From Chrysomallon squamiferum (taxonomy: Eukaryota; Mollusca; Gastropoda; Neomphalida; Peltospiridae), in NCBI GenBank assembly GCA_012295275.1, contig CM022673.1, positions 5,725,811-5,785,310 on the forward strand: a DNA stretch of 59,500 bases, in the 5' to 3' direction. Shown one piece after another: positions 37,901-48,618 of this stretch. How positions within the stretch are numbered: position 1 is the stretch's first letter; every line of letters starts with the position of its first letter. A model generated the notes under the pieces. The model searched no databases, had not been told where the DNA came from, and saw only the letters and a program-made list of their open reading frames with translations. Made by a program: the position numbers and the translations under genes.

Positions 37901-40900
37901 TTATAAATAAATAAATAATAGTAATAATAATAAAAGATGTAAAGACATATAATTACCTTTTATTAGATCTTTTGTTGCAATAACCACAGAGAAAACCTCC
38001 TTTGTAACTAACTGCCTTCTTTTTATTTTGAAACACTGCACCCGTCATAGAGCATATTTGTCCCGTTTTTTCATCTATCCAGTACCGATATTTCTTTGAA
38101 ATAGTATGATGTTTAACACCATAGTGAATCTTCAGACCCTCCAAATTGAATGTTCTCTTGTTACAGTGAAAACATTTGAAATGTTTGTTCCTTCTACCTG
38201 CAGAGATGTTCGAGCCTGCTGTTTTTTTAAAAGGCAGTTTTTTACATTTAATATTTACTTTTAAAGGAAATTTTTTATTTTTAACCTGGTCTTTGATGGA
38301 AATATTTTTTAGTTTCTTATCTGTTTTAGCAAGATGTTCCAAATGTTTAAGCATTTTATTAGCAGGCACATTTTTATTGGCTTCTTTAGCATGTACAGCT
38401 TGCTTTTCTGAACTTGTGAAACTGTGAAGGCAGAATTTACATTTGCTCTGCTTATCAAGCACATTGTCCAGTAGATGCTGTTTCGTTACTGAAGTATCAG
38501 TGCCTTTAAAATCACAATATTTGCATCCGTATTTGATACATTCATCACCACCAGCTCCAGTATTCTTCTTAAACTCTTCAGTGAAGTTAACTTTGTCCAC
38601 CAAAAGATCACTATTGGTCAAAAGACACTCTTGTGGTTGTTCTGTTTTTGTACACACATCTGAACTTTGAGTTTTTTGCTTCTTTGTTTTACCCTTCTTG
38701 GAAAGCATAAACAGGACTTGTGGAAACTGGGTTTCTAATCCACTCAATTTATTTGCATCACATTGTGTTTCTGAGTCATCTTGACTTTCATTAAACGTTT
38801 CCACACCATTTTTCTTTAAAATTGGACAACCTGTATTTGATTTTGAAGTGTCCAGTTTATTATTTGTAAGTAATGTTTCTATTTTGCCAAAGCTGATTGA
38901 CTTTTCTTTGGGTGCAGGATTAATCTGATGCGTCACAGTTGTTACTGGTAATTTTGTGCATTCAGAAAAACTGTGTTTCATATAAAACTTGTGTAATCTG
39001 AGTTTTTTTTTTTTAGTTGTCTTCACATCTGCAGATATTTCCGGCTTATCTGAAATTAAACCTTCCTTCTGATCTTCCAATGGGGTTTCATCAAGTGGAA
39101 CAATCTCAGTAGGAATGTTGTTCTTTCCAGATGGTACTTCTTTAAATAATAATTTCAATGGTAAAGATTTGTATTTGTTACATTTATCTTTATGGAAAAA
39201 GTTCATGTGTCTTTTCACTGACTTAATATCTGTGTACCTTGCAGAACAATGGCTACACTGAACATATTTTAAAATCCCATGTACCTTCTTTAAATGATTG
39301 GCAAATGTTTTCTGTTTAGAAGAACATGTAAATTGGCACTTTAAACACTGAAAATGTATACCTGACTTCAGTTTCTTTTTTGTAGCAACCAATCTATTAT
39401 CATCACTGTTTGAGTTAATCAAATCAATTTGTATCTGTTGTGGAGTCGTCACAGCTACTTTATTATTCATATCATCTGACATTTCCGGAGAATCTATATC
39501 AGAATAATCTTTATTACAGATGTATTCTCCGTCATGAACACCATCATTATTGTGGTTATTATTAGTTTTTTTCTTTTTATAATTTTCTTCAGCAGAACAT
39601 AAACTTTCATCATCACAATCATCAGGTCTATAGATTAGACCCTGCACATTTTTTTCATCCACACTGCTATCACATGGATCAAGATATTTTTTGTTTTTCT
39701 CTATAGCTGAATCTGGAACCAAATTTCCATGGGAGAATTTTATTTCAGGATTATGTTGATTATTGTCTATACAACAAGCAGAATCTATACTAGATTTCAT
39801 AATCCTTAATTTTGATGAAGCCATCCCTTCGTCATTGTGCAAATATTTATCTTTGGTTTTGTTTTCTTTGGAAGTGGCATAGTTGATATCATCAAATGAA
39901 TTGTTTTGGCTTGCGTCATAAGTTACATCTGAATCAGTAGACTCATCACTAATGTCACTGTATAAATTTGCGAATGCTTCAAATGGACTGTTCTTTTTCC
40001 AGTCTGGGTCATCAACTTCATTATTTTCCATGCTTTCATTAGAAGCCTGATTTTCTCTGGAACTGGCATCAGTATTGAAGAAATTATTTTTTCCGTCATC
40101 AGATTTTGTAAGTGAATCCAAAGATTCATCACTAATGTCACTATATAAACTCTGATTACTAGTGGATAATACTTTAAATAAACTGGTTTGAATGGGACTA
40201 TTTTCTTTCCCAGTAGTATGATCAATATCTCCACCACCATCACTGTCTTTGCACATTTTGCCTTCATTTCTAACATCAGTAAGATCGGTTAAATATGTTT
40301 CTTTGGTTTTGTAATTTGCACTAAAATAAACAGATGATTTATTTTCTTGGTTTTGATTTATTGGCCTATCTTTAACCTTAGTACTTTTTCCATTGTTGTA
40401 GTGTAAATTCAAATTTGTATTCTTATTCATAGACGTTATCCCATGTTTAGTATCGCCTTCAGTGGAAAACAAATTTTTACTGGCTTCCTCAATACGTTCT
40501 GTTATTTCATTATCATTATTTTCTGGGGCAACATTATCACTTTCATTATTTTCAGAAGGATTATCATTATGTTTGTAATTTTCAGAAACTTTATCATTAT
40601 GTTCATTATTTTCAGAATTAGCTTCACTGAAAATTACTTGAGATGGCTCTACAGTTCTTGTTTCGGAAGACTTTCTATGCCTGTTTTTAGATAAAGAATT
40701 AATATTTATTGTGTTAGCCTGCCTTTTCAGTTGCCCTAATTTGTCAGTGTAATTTTCTTCCTCAAATGTACGAGTATCAGGGAAAAAGGCATGAGGTTTT
40801 TCAGTGGACCCCACTTTTGAACCTACATTAGTGGTGATGACATCTGCTGGTACTGAATGTGTGCTATTTAATCCACTATTAACAATCCAAGGATGTTTAT

Positions 40901-43900
40901 GAAACATATGAGTTGTAATCTCCTGCAGAGATTCAACTTGTATTGGAGATTTTGAGCACTTGTACTTATCTTTTGTACTATGATGTTTAAAAATATGTGT
41001 ACGTACACTGCTAACTGACAGAGCCATATAATCACAAAACCGACATTTATACTTTCTTAAACCACCAACTACTTTCTTGGTCACATCTTTCTTTTTTCCC
41101 ATTTCTGAAGAACTAGAAACTTTCACTGTCTTTCTATTTTTTGAATCAGTATCATCCAGTGTAATATTTTCTGGGTTTTTTCTTTTTTGTGTACTGCTTA
41201 TTTTATCTGGTGAGGTACATGACCTTTCAAAGAAATTCTTGACTGCTTCAGCAATATCAACATCCAAATAGTCAATTTTCAGTTGCATCCCAGCATGATT
41301 AATTTTCATATGATCAGCAACATCTCTATCTGACAATGCTTTATAATCACAACAGGAACAGCCAACAAGATTAACATCAAGATGTGACAGAAGATGTCGA
41401 TGAACTGAATATTTTGTACTCAGTTCATCTTTGCATATCAAGCAAACTAATTTCATCCTTCTATTCACTTCATAAAGACAGGTTAAGAACATGTCCATAT
41501 CATCATTACCAAGTATCAGCTTCTTTTTCTTTGTATTTGGGTTATGAAGTAACAAAGCTTTAGTAGGTGAGGGACTACTGTTCACAAAGGCTTTAACTGA
41601 AGATTCAATGTCAACATTCAGAGGCAAGGCAACAGATATTTCACTGGGATGCTGGTCATACATATGCTGTAAAATTTCATTTTCCTCAAAACCCTCAAAC
41701 CAACACAAGCTACAACCAAACAATGCAATTTTCAAATGATTTTTCAATATATGCTTATTCATGAGAAATACAGAATTGCATTTGGTTTTGCAAACAAGAC
41801 ATTCAAAATACCAATCCAAGCACTTGTAAAAACATTTTAGTTTTTCATTCATTTTATTACTGGAAAGTGGACTATTGTCTAATGGAACTTCAATATTTAG
41901 TTTCTTTGAATTTTGTTTCTTGTTCTTGTATTCAGAAAGTTTGTAGAGGAAATTATTAACAGGTTCAACAACTCTTTTAGAAGAAGAGTGAATATTTTTA
42001 GCATGGTTGATCATCACATATCTTCTGTTGTCTTGAAAATCACAAATTTTACATTTCCAGAGATACAATTTTAGATGATCTAAAATGTGATGATGAAGAA
42101 GTGTTTTCTTTGAGTACTTTTTAGAACATGTAGAACAGACAAATGCATGTCCTGCAGGTCTATAAAATGTTGCTAATTCTCTGTCAAGTTTTGGACAACC
42201 TATTTCCAGTCCATCTTTATTATGATTACTATCTTCTATACTTGGTAAAGGTGGATCAGAATATCTGGGATCTGGGTGATCATCCTGATGAAGTTTATTC
42301 TGAATTAAACATTCTGCTTCTGGAACTTCCTTGACAACAACTAATGGATGTTTTTTCCTTATATGCTTCAGGATATCAGATTTAAAATCTGCAGTGTAAT
42401 AGCACTTGGGACAACTGATGGAAGTCTCATATACACTGACTGATGGTATAGTGAAAATTATCTTATCTTCATCTGACTGACTCTTTCTTGATGTATCATT
42501 ACTGGAACTACATACCTCTGATTTTTGGGGAACATGTCTTTTGTCTTTGCTGTTGGGCCTACCCATCTTTTTCTGTTTGGGTAAAAAATTCTTTCCTTCA
42601 GTGTCAGATTCAGTTGTAGAATGTGCTGCAACACGCAATGCAGGAGCTTTGGATGTTTTAATAACATGTCCTTTCAAATGTTCATCTAAATCAGCAACAC
42701 ATGTTGTTTTAAATCTGCAATACGTACATTTGAGAACTTTGCTGACAATATGCTTCTCATGACCCTGCAGGCAACTCGCTTCATTTTCGTAAGGATGACC
42801 TGCCATCTTTATGTGCCTTAGCATCATTGTTCGTTGACTGGTTTGGAATTCTCCACATGTGCAATCATACAAATGATATGATACATTTTCTGTGTGGCAT
42901 TCGGCATGATCTTCAAATTCTTTCAGTGTGTTAACTTGTAATGGACATGAAGGGCAGGCAAAGTTCAGACTATCTTCATCTGATAAAGGTTGTTTGTGGC
43001 AGGTAAAATGCTCATTTAACAAATTGGAATCACTTGCAACAAAATTGCAAATATGGCAACACAGTACATCTTCTGCAGTGCTTTCTCTGAATTCCTGGGA
43101 TTCATTTAGGTTCTGTTTTGAGTTTGTTGAATGTATTTCTTCAACATTTTGATTTGTTTCATTTTCAGCTGTGTTTATTTCAGTAGCAGTTTTTCCAGTC
43201 AAAATGAGGTTGTTTTGAAAAGGGTATCCATATATCTTTCTTTCTTTGCATAACAGATGTTTCAAGGCATTTAGTATCTTGCCTTTTCCAGGATGTTCAA
43301 CTAAGATATGGGCCATGATGATTTTTTTCTCAGTATCCTTTGCTAAGCAATGTTTACAACTGACCACAGTCAATAAGTTGTCTTTTAAGTGTTGTGCAAT
43401 ATCTTCTGCTGTTGGATAACTTTGCTCACAATTCGAACATGTGTATGAAATTTCATCTGCATGAGCTTGACAACAATGAGAATAAAAAGTACTAAGAACA
43501 TTGGTAGTGAATTTACAGTTTGTAAAGCTGCATACAAATACTGCATTAACTGCAATGGAAACTGTAGATTTATGACAAGCAGCATGTTTGTGCACATGTC
43601 TCATTAGCACTTCCACTGATTCCCCAACAAAACCACAATGAAAACATGGAAATGTATTGCGATTCCTGAACTTACAAGCAGATAAATGTTGTTTAAAATC
43701 TCCTGGGAACAGACAAGAAAAAGAACAATTGCTCCCACAGACATAAAAATGATATGTTGGTGTTTTAAGCAGACTCTCTAATTTGTTATGTTTGGAATGA
43801 ATGGAATTGGTAAAGTGTACATTTTGCACATCTGTAATAGTGCTGTTACAATTCTTGCCTTTATCTTCACTGATTGACTCAGTTTCTGATGTTAACTGTA

Positions 43901-46339
43901 GGTTATCAATTTGTGAGTCTGAAGGACACTGTGTTTCCATTTTCTGTTCTTCCTCACATGAAACTTTTTCACTGCTAACAATTTTTTCAAATTCTTCAAT
44001 ATTAAGAGTCTTGCATTCTAGAATCTTCAAGCCTATGACATCTAGGAATCAGAAACAAACAAAAATCAGAAAATAATATAAATACAACAATATGTTTGGT
44101 ATATATTCTACATAAATAAACAAACAATAATATAAAAAAAATGTTATACTGAATATTAAAAATAATTAAATAAACAGCTGTCAACATAAGTGCTTAACAA
44201 ATTTTTAAAAAATTACAAACATAATTGTTATTATATACACTTACCTGGTGCAGACTCAACTGAACCATTGTGAGAAATTACGTTTTTGTCATTACTGACT
44301 GCAGTTTTGTTTGTAGCACACTTTTCACTGTTACATGGAAGATGGGTAGATGCAAATTCTGAACATTCTTTGCCAGTATTTGTATCTGAAGGCAAGCAGG
44401 TTTTTATTAGATTATCCATGAGTGCATCATGACTGCTTTTCAGCATTATTCCATGCAGTTTATTGATGAAGTAATCTGTCCATGTACAGGTCAGTTCCCC
44501 AGCTGGTCCATTGGTACGAACACACCTGTTACACAAAATTCCACCAATATGCTGATGGTTCCACAAATGAAACCAAAAGAGATCTTTCTTTTTCCACTTA
44601 AGACGACATTTTCCACAAAAATATTCATTATTTACTTTAGCTATGAAAATGTCAGTTTTCTTCATCTCATTGCCATCTCTCTGTTTGAATACAATGCCAT
44701 CAACTGACTTTGGGAGATCCTCAAAAATATACGAATTTTCAGTTTCTGCCTTTTGTGAATTACTATTTTCATCACTGGACCGGTTATTAACATTTGTCAT
44801 TGTTTGATTTGATGATATGTTTTGAGTGACAGAATTTCCTGGCTGCTGAGTGTTTTGCACCACATAGAGTTGTGAGCATGATGTTTGAGCAGGAATAGCA
44901 AAACTTCTTTGTATAGTCACAGGTCCACAGTTTTGTTGAACAGGAGATCCCTGATCCAGTGTGATTGGTGAAACAGGTACATAAACATAAGGTGTCCCTG
45001 GTTCTGCTGCTTTGATCAACCTGACAGGCGATACAGATGTACACACAGGGGTGGCTACAGGAGACATGTGACTGGCAAAAACAATTTGTGGCAAGACTAC
45101 ATTATTGTATTTAACTGTATGCTGTAGTGGTGAAGTTGTTGATGCAAAGGAATGATTCTGATCATTAATTGTTCTGTGGATTTCATTTCTGGATAATGAA
45201 AATGTATTTTGGAATGTGCTACTTTTTATCTGTGAGGTAACATTCAGAGACTCCGGCATTCTTTTTTGTACATCAGTCATTGCAGCTCTTGAATCATTCT
45301 GATTTAGTAACATCTCTTTCTTTTCATCAGCATTTAATGTCTTACCAGGTTCAACAGACTGACCATTATCCTGAGCTGATGTATCATTAGCTCTGTTTGG
45401 TTTGTTCTTAGTAACACCCACTTTGGATTTCTTTTCTCTGATAGCTGGCTCAACAGATTCCTTTCTCTGGTTATAATGACAAGAAGAAAATTCATTTGAA
45501 AGAACATTTGTTTTTAAATCTGATCCTTTGTCATGTATTTTTTCAGGATCCTTTTCTGAAATGGTTTTTGACGGCTGTTCTGAAGCTTTATCATGTTTTA
45601 CTGATGATGTATTTATAGATGGTGCACAATTCTCTGTCTCCAAAACTGTGTGATTTTCAGGCATGTTGATTTTCTCTTTTAAATCAGAATGGGATAATTT
45701 TGTATCATGTAAATTTTTATCAGTCATGTTTGGATTTACAGATTTGATGCCACTCTGCCTGGAATTGGAACTTTCTTTATTTACATCCACAGACAACAAA
45801 CTGCTGTCAGCATTATTTAAACTAAGACTTTCACTCTTTAGTTCTGCATCTGTTTCCTGAGTATCTATGTTTCTGGGTTTCAGCATTCTGTATTTGCATG
45901 CTTTATCATCATTCTCCATTGAGGCAAAATAACTTTCATGTTTTGATTCTGATACAACATGTCTAAATCCAGATCTGAAACTAATGTAACCTTTTTGTTT
46001 TGCTTCATTTAACATTACAACAGCACGCTTAATGCTTCTTAAAGCTGTTTTTTTTTCATTTCCAGGATGTTTTTTCTGTATATGAGCACCAATTTCACTC
46101 CTTTGTGAAAAAAAATGTGAACAGTGCAGACACATGTATGGCTGCCGCAGTAAATGTTTGATCAAGTGTTCTTGAAATTTTGGTCCATTTCCTGATTTGT
46201 TACAAAACTGGCAGGTGAATGTTTTATTGGCATATGTAATTGTAATAGTTTCAAATGGTTTGTCATTATATGTACTCTCAGTATTGGATGTAACATTTGG
46301 ATGCAAATGAGCATTGTCATTATTTTTAATACTGGTCAT
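33803..46339 (-). CDS. Giant multi-C2H2 zinc-finger protein (about 2,992 residues)
   Basis: Minus-strand coding exons 46339-44245, 44041-37957, 35180-34960 and 34380-33803 (TAA) join in phase 1, 2 and 1 with GT-AG introns of 203, 2,776 and 579 bp. They sum to exactly 2,993 codons. About 27 C2H2-type fingers are visible: three in the first exon, about 21 in the 6.1-kb exon, one split by an intron, and three in the last exon. Several are degenerate or C2HC. Between them lie long Ser/Asn/Asp/Lys-rich disordered stretches. A nuclear DNA- or chromatin-binding role is the inference from this architecture. The layout of many non-canonical fingers without TGEKP linkers recalls ZNF462/REST-type proteins, but I cannot name an ortholog. 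Fingers are often followed by HPG or HP. The start at 46339 is the first in-frame ATG after an acceptor, and an alternative N-terminus is possible. Confidence 0.9.
34381..34959 (-). other. Zinc-finger gene intron with foldback element and (CA)n
   Basis: A 579-bp intron. It holds the long inverted repeat at 34701-34909 and a CA/TG microsatellite at about 34910-34938, just inside the donor at 34959. The remainder is A/T homopolymer-rich. Confidence 0.75.
34701..34909. mobile_element. Foldback MITE with 74-bp arms
   Basis: Bases 34701-34774 (starting CTGGAACTCTTAA) are the reverse complement of 34836-34909 (ending TTAAGAGTTCCAG) with about four mismatches in 74, around a 61-bp loop. This is the arm/loop structure of a palindromic, non-coding MITE. 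No family was recognised and no clear target duplication is visible. Confidence 0.8.
34960..35180 (-). CDS. Zinc-finger gene, exon completing a split finger
   Basis: The acceptor CATATTTTTCAG precedes 35180 and the donor GAATACAG|GTACGA ends at 34960; 221 nt. Its first residues, SKVIKHQQLQH, supply both histidines of a finger whose cysteines (CGYC) end the previous exon. The result fits C-x2-C-x12-H-x4-H exactly, which is strong support for the splice junction. The rest is a Ser/Thr/Lys-rich linker with a KKLKRDKK basic patch, a likely nuclear localisation signal. Confidence 0.88.
35506..36520 (+). mobile_element. Degenerate pogo/Tigger-type DNA transposon
   Basis: The left terminal repeat CAGTAAACCTCGCCCAAGTC follows a TA. 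Near 36496-36520 the sequence GACGACTCTGGCGAGATTTA is its imperfect reverse complement. AAGTCGTC-like words recur near both ends. The enclosed plus-strand frame is a broken transposase (listed separately). The element is about 1.0 kb, much shorter than an intact 2-3 kb pogo element, so most of the catalytic region is deleted. It lies antisense in an intron of the zinc-finger gene. Confidence 0.75.
35892..36460 (+). pseudogene. Pogo/Tigger transposase N-terminal remnant
   Basis: The frame starts ATGGCGACTAGCGG and encodes a CENP-B/pogo-type N-terminus: a basic start, KKKYEIIKNWE (first helix of the HTH), TTTNNILKNKSKM (recognition-helix region) and FEDVDSALIKGL. A deletion appears inside the first HTH. 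Around 36170 the similarity moves to another frame, where a GHEKGENLN stretch, a stop and then DRFKERLGIGKV are readable. The DDE catalytic region is absent. It is therefore inactive. Confidence 0.75.
36521..37956 (-). other. Remainder of the large zinc-finger gene intron
   Basis: Mostly AT-rich intron sequence between the pogo relic and the donor at 37956. On the minus strand 37160-36935 has an open frame with coding-like composition (KIEDGEFLIAEREMVKLESE) that matches no family I recognise; see the findings. (TA)n and AAT repeats lie at about 37875-37935. Confidence 0.55.
37957..44041 (-). CDS. Zinc-finger gene, giant 6,085-bp exon
   Basis: The acceptor TGATTCCTAG ends at 44042. The donor AATAAAAG|GTAATT ends the exon at 37957 in phase 2. 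The 2,028 residues are open throughout, which would be very unlikely by chance at this AT content. About 21 fingers are scattered in it, including CFHC...HVHKH, CPKC...HIRKKH, CKIC...HAKNIH, CRFC...HIFKHH, CLKC...HLKKVH and CFHC...HYGVKHH. The middle (about 39400-40750) is acidic, Asn/Ser/Asp-rich and finger-free and contains the motif LYSDISDES twice. The C-terminal part is Lys-rich, consistent with nuclear localisation. Confidence 0.95.
44042..44244 (-). other. Short intron of the zinc-finger gene
   Basis: 203 bp. The donor is GTAAGTGTAT next to 44245 and the acceptor is TTTCTGATTCCTAG next to 44041. It is AT-rich with nothing else in it. Skipping removal of this intron would truncate the protein, because minus-strand stops follow within a few codons. 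Confidence 0.85.
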
Positions 46340-46360
46340 TTGTTCTCGATAAAGGATTAT
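44245..46360 (-). CDS. Zinc-finger gene, first main coding exon
   Basis: The acceptor TATTTTCAG precedes 46360, the ATG is at 46339-46337, and the donor CACCAG|GTAAGT ends the exon at 44245, leaving one base of a codon. The encoded 698 residues contain two N-terminal fingers (Cys43-His62 and Cys70-His91, the second followed by HPGNEKK). A long Ser/Asn/Lys-rich linker follows, then a Pro/Thr/Val/Gln-rich stretch that may be an activation-type region, and a third finger near the end starting CGKC and ending HLWNH. The ATG context is not strong (C at -3). Confidence 0.9.
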
Positions 46361-47800
46361 CTGAAAATATAAAATATAAAGTCAGTTTAGAATATGACTC
46401 TTTTTTTTCCCTTTTTAAAAAATATTTATTGATTTAAATTAAAAAAAAAAAAAAATTCAAATCTAAGTTTGTTTTCAACAACTGATAATAAATTGCATTT
46501 AAATATTCATATTAATCAAAGGTTAATAATTTAATCATTTAAAATAATAATAATAATAAATTAATAAATATAAAAAAATAATAATAATGTTAAAAAAAAA
46601 AAAATAATTAGTTGACAACCATTTTTCACCCCATATCTTGTATGTATCACTGAACAATATAATATTGTCATAAACCTGAAGCATACATTAAAACTGGATT
46701 TTATTGCAAAAGAATGTTTCAATGAATCTGAAGAAATATGCATAGTTATTGAACAAAACCAATAATCACTTCAAACACATCTTAAGAACAAAACCTCACA
46801 CACCAAATAATGAAATAAGAAATAACATTTGAAGGTTTCTTGGTAATGTGCTAATTTTATCAATCATTACAGTTAACCAATATTATGTAATTCTCTACTT
46901 CAAATTGCAATTTAATTTACTGAAAGATTAGATTTAAAATATGACAAGCACAAAACAAAAAAACAATTTCAGTCACATATGAACCTTTCATTTTGGAAGT
47001 CATAATCAGGACAATGTTTGGAACTATTAACATTTTATGATACTGACTATATTAACTGAATATTATAAACTGATATTTAAGTTATGATCAGTGCTATTTT
47101 AACTTTAGTCTGCCAAGAGATAGAATGTTTGTTTTTAAACCTGATCATTATCAAGATGTCCACTGGTTAGAAAACTGATTACATGGTTATTAATATTGCT
47201 GGTTATGTCCATCCTTTTCAAAGAGAGATTTTATTTAATATTTTTTCTCATGTCATTTGATTTTTTTTTTTTTTTTTAAATGAATGCTATTATATTAATT
47301 ATTTGTTTTAATTTTACAAGATTTATTTGTTTATTTATTCACTTATTTTTATCTATTTTTTTTAATTTTCATATGACTGAACTAAAGTAAGGAAAAAAAT
47401 ATTTGTACGCAGACGTCATTACTAATATTAACAAACATGACGTCATATTTTAAAATAAATGGCCATTAAAAGTCTGAAACGTCCTATAAATTTAATGATT
47501 TCATTAAAGATTATCGATAAAATCATATATGCACCATTGATATAAATCTTCACTATATTTTAATACTAAGACAATAAAGAAGAAAAAAAGAAAGAAAGAG
47601 AATAGAAAAAAATAACAATAAATTAATTAGTCTGAGATGATTCATCCAAATCTCAAGTGGGATGATACATGTAACATAGTTACATAATCATAGTAACATA
47701 CGTAACAGAACTTGCGAATCTGTAACATTCGTTTAAAATCATAGTTCTGTTTTTACGTTAACAATTTAAGAAAATGCAATAAACATCGCCGAAACATTAC
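46361..47800 (-). other. Intron 1 of the zinc-finger gene
   Basis: AT-rich intron between the putative first exon and the first main coding exon. It includes A-rich blocks (46441-46455, about 46540-46610), a T tract at 47262-47277, and two CRE-like sites near 47412-47445, listed separately. No coding exon was recognised. Confidence 0.55.
47412..47445. promoter_or_regulatory. Pair of CRE-like sites
   Basis: A perfect palindromic TGACGTCA lies at 47438-47445 and a GACGTCA at 47412-47418, 26 bp apart, about 400 bp downstream of the presumed start of the zinc-finger gene. CREB/ATF binding is the family expectation. Whether it operates here is inference. Confidence 0.45.
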
Positions 47801-47880
47801 CTCACAAAATATCTGCCATTAGATACAACGCAAGAGACAACAAACACTCTTTCAACCGCCATCTCTGTCTTGGAATGTCG
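47801..47880 (-). promoter_or_regulatory. Putative first exon and core promoter of the zinc-finger gene
   Basis: On the minus strand AGAGATGGCGGTTGAA (YY1-like, a common start-site motif) precedes a donor GTGAG|GTAATG at 47801/47800. The ATG at 47862-47860 opens a 21-codon frame that, after splicing to 46360, stops at 46359-46357, 17 nt before the main ATG. Use of the alternative donor TTT|GTGAGG instead gives an in-frame N-terminal extension of 26 residues. No TATA box is seen. The exon assignment is inferred from motifs and splice phase only. Confidence 0.4.
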
Positions 47881-48200
47881 CGCTTTTTTTGTTCAACCTT
47901 ATTTATATCCCTGGTTAATCACGTGATTAAATCGTCAGACATCACATGCGCATTAATCAGTTTTATAAATAAAATGTACTTCGTCAGCGAGCTATGGTGG
48001 GAAAAAGAAGACGAAAGAATCCGGTCTAAAGGTGTTTATTTGTGTCAAGACTGCCAGTTCACGTATTGTACATGTAGATCAACATAGCTGAATTGCTTTG
48101 AGTATAAAGGGCGAACAAAATGGCCGCAAAAGGAATATTTTCAATATTACCCATGAAAAGTGTTTTCTTTTTCTTTGTTTTCAGTTCTTTTTAGAATAAA
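47875..48200 (+). promoter_or_regulatory. Possible divergent promoter region
   Basis: This region just upstream of the zinc-finger promoter is higher in GC and CpG. It carries a plus-strand YY1-like AAAATGGCCGCAAAAGG near 48117-48133. A short frame follows that ATG (begins MAAKGIFSILPMKSV, ends within 25 codons). A 70-codon frame at 47875-48087 also exists but has no recognisable domain. A divergent non-coding transcript is plausible; a protein gene is not supported. Confidence 0.3.
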
Positions 48201-48453
48201 TATTTAAATAAATATCATGGTGTGTGTGAATATCATAATAAACATTATCATGATAAGAAGGTAGTTAAGCAGTATCAAGAGTTTGTGTAAACATTTGTTT
48301 TGTTTTTTTGTAATCTTGTTGCATTAAACTGGTTTTTACCTGAACAGGGTTTATAACCAAGCGATAAGTTGTGATCGTATTGATTATTGTACAAGCGGCT
48401 GTATTTTACTGAGTTAAAAGTTAAACGTCTAGTGTATTAACTAGTTATTTTAT

Positions 48454-48550
<97 letters not shown>

Positions 48551-48584
48551 ATTAATAATAATAACATTAACAGCTGGCATAAAC

Positions 48585-48618
<34 letters not shown>

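Noticed and set aside
39923-40276. An alternative 117-codon minus-strand frame within the giant exon
   Set aside because: It is a shadow of the real zinc-finger frame, open because of low-complexity Asp/Ser coding.
47875-48087. A plus-strand 70-codon ORF with a CxxC...CxC end
   Set aside because: No homology is recognised and the cysteines do not form a complete finger. It overlaps the promoter area of the minus-strand gene, so only a possible divergent transcript is noted.
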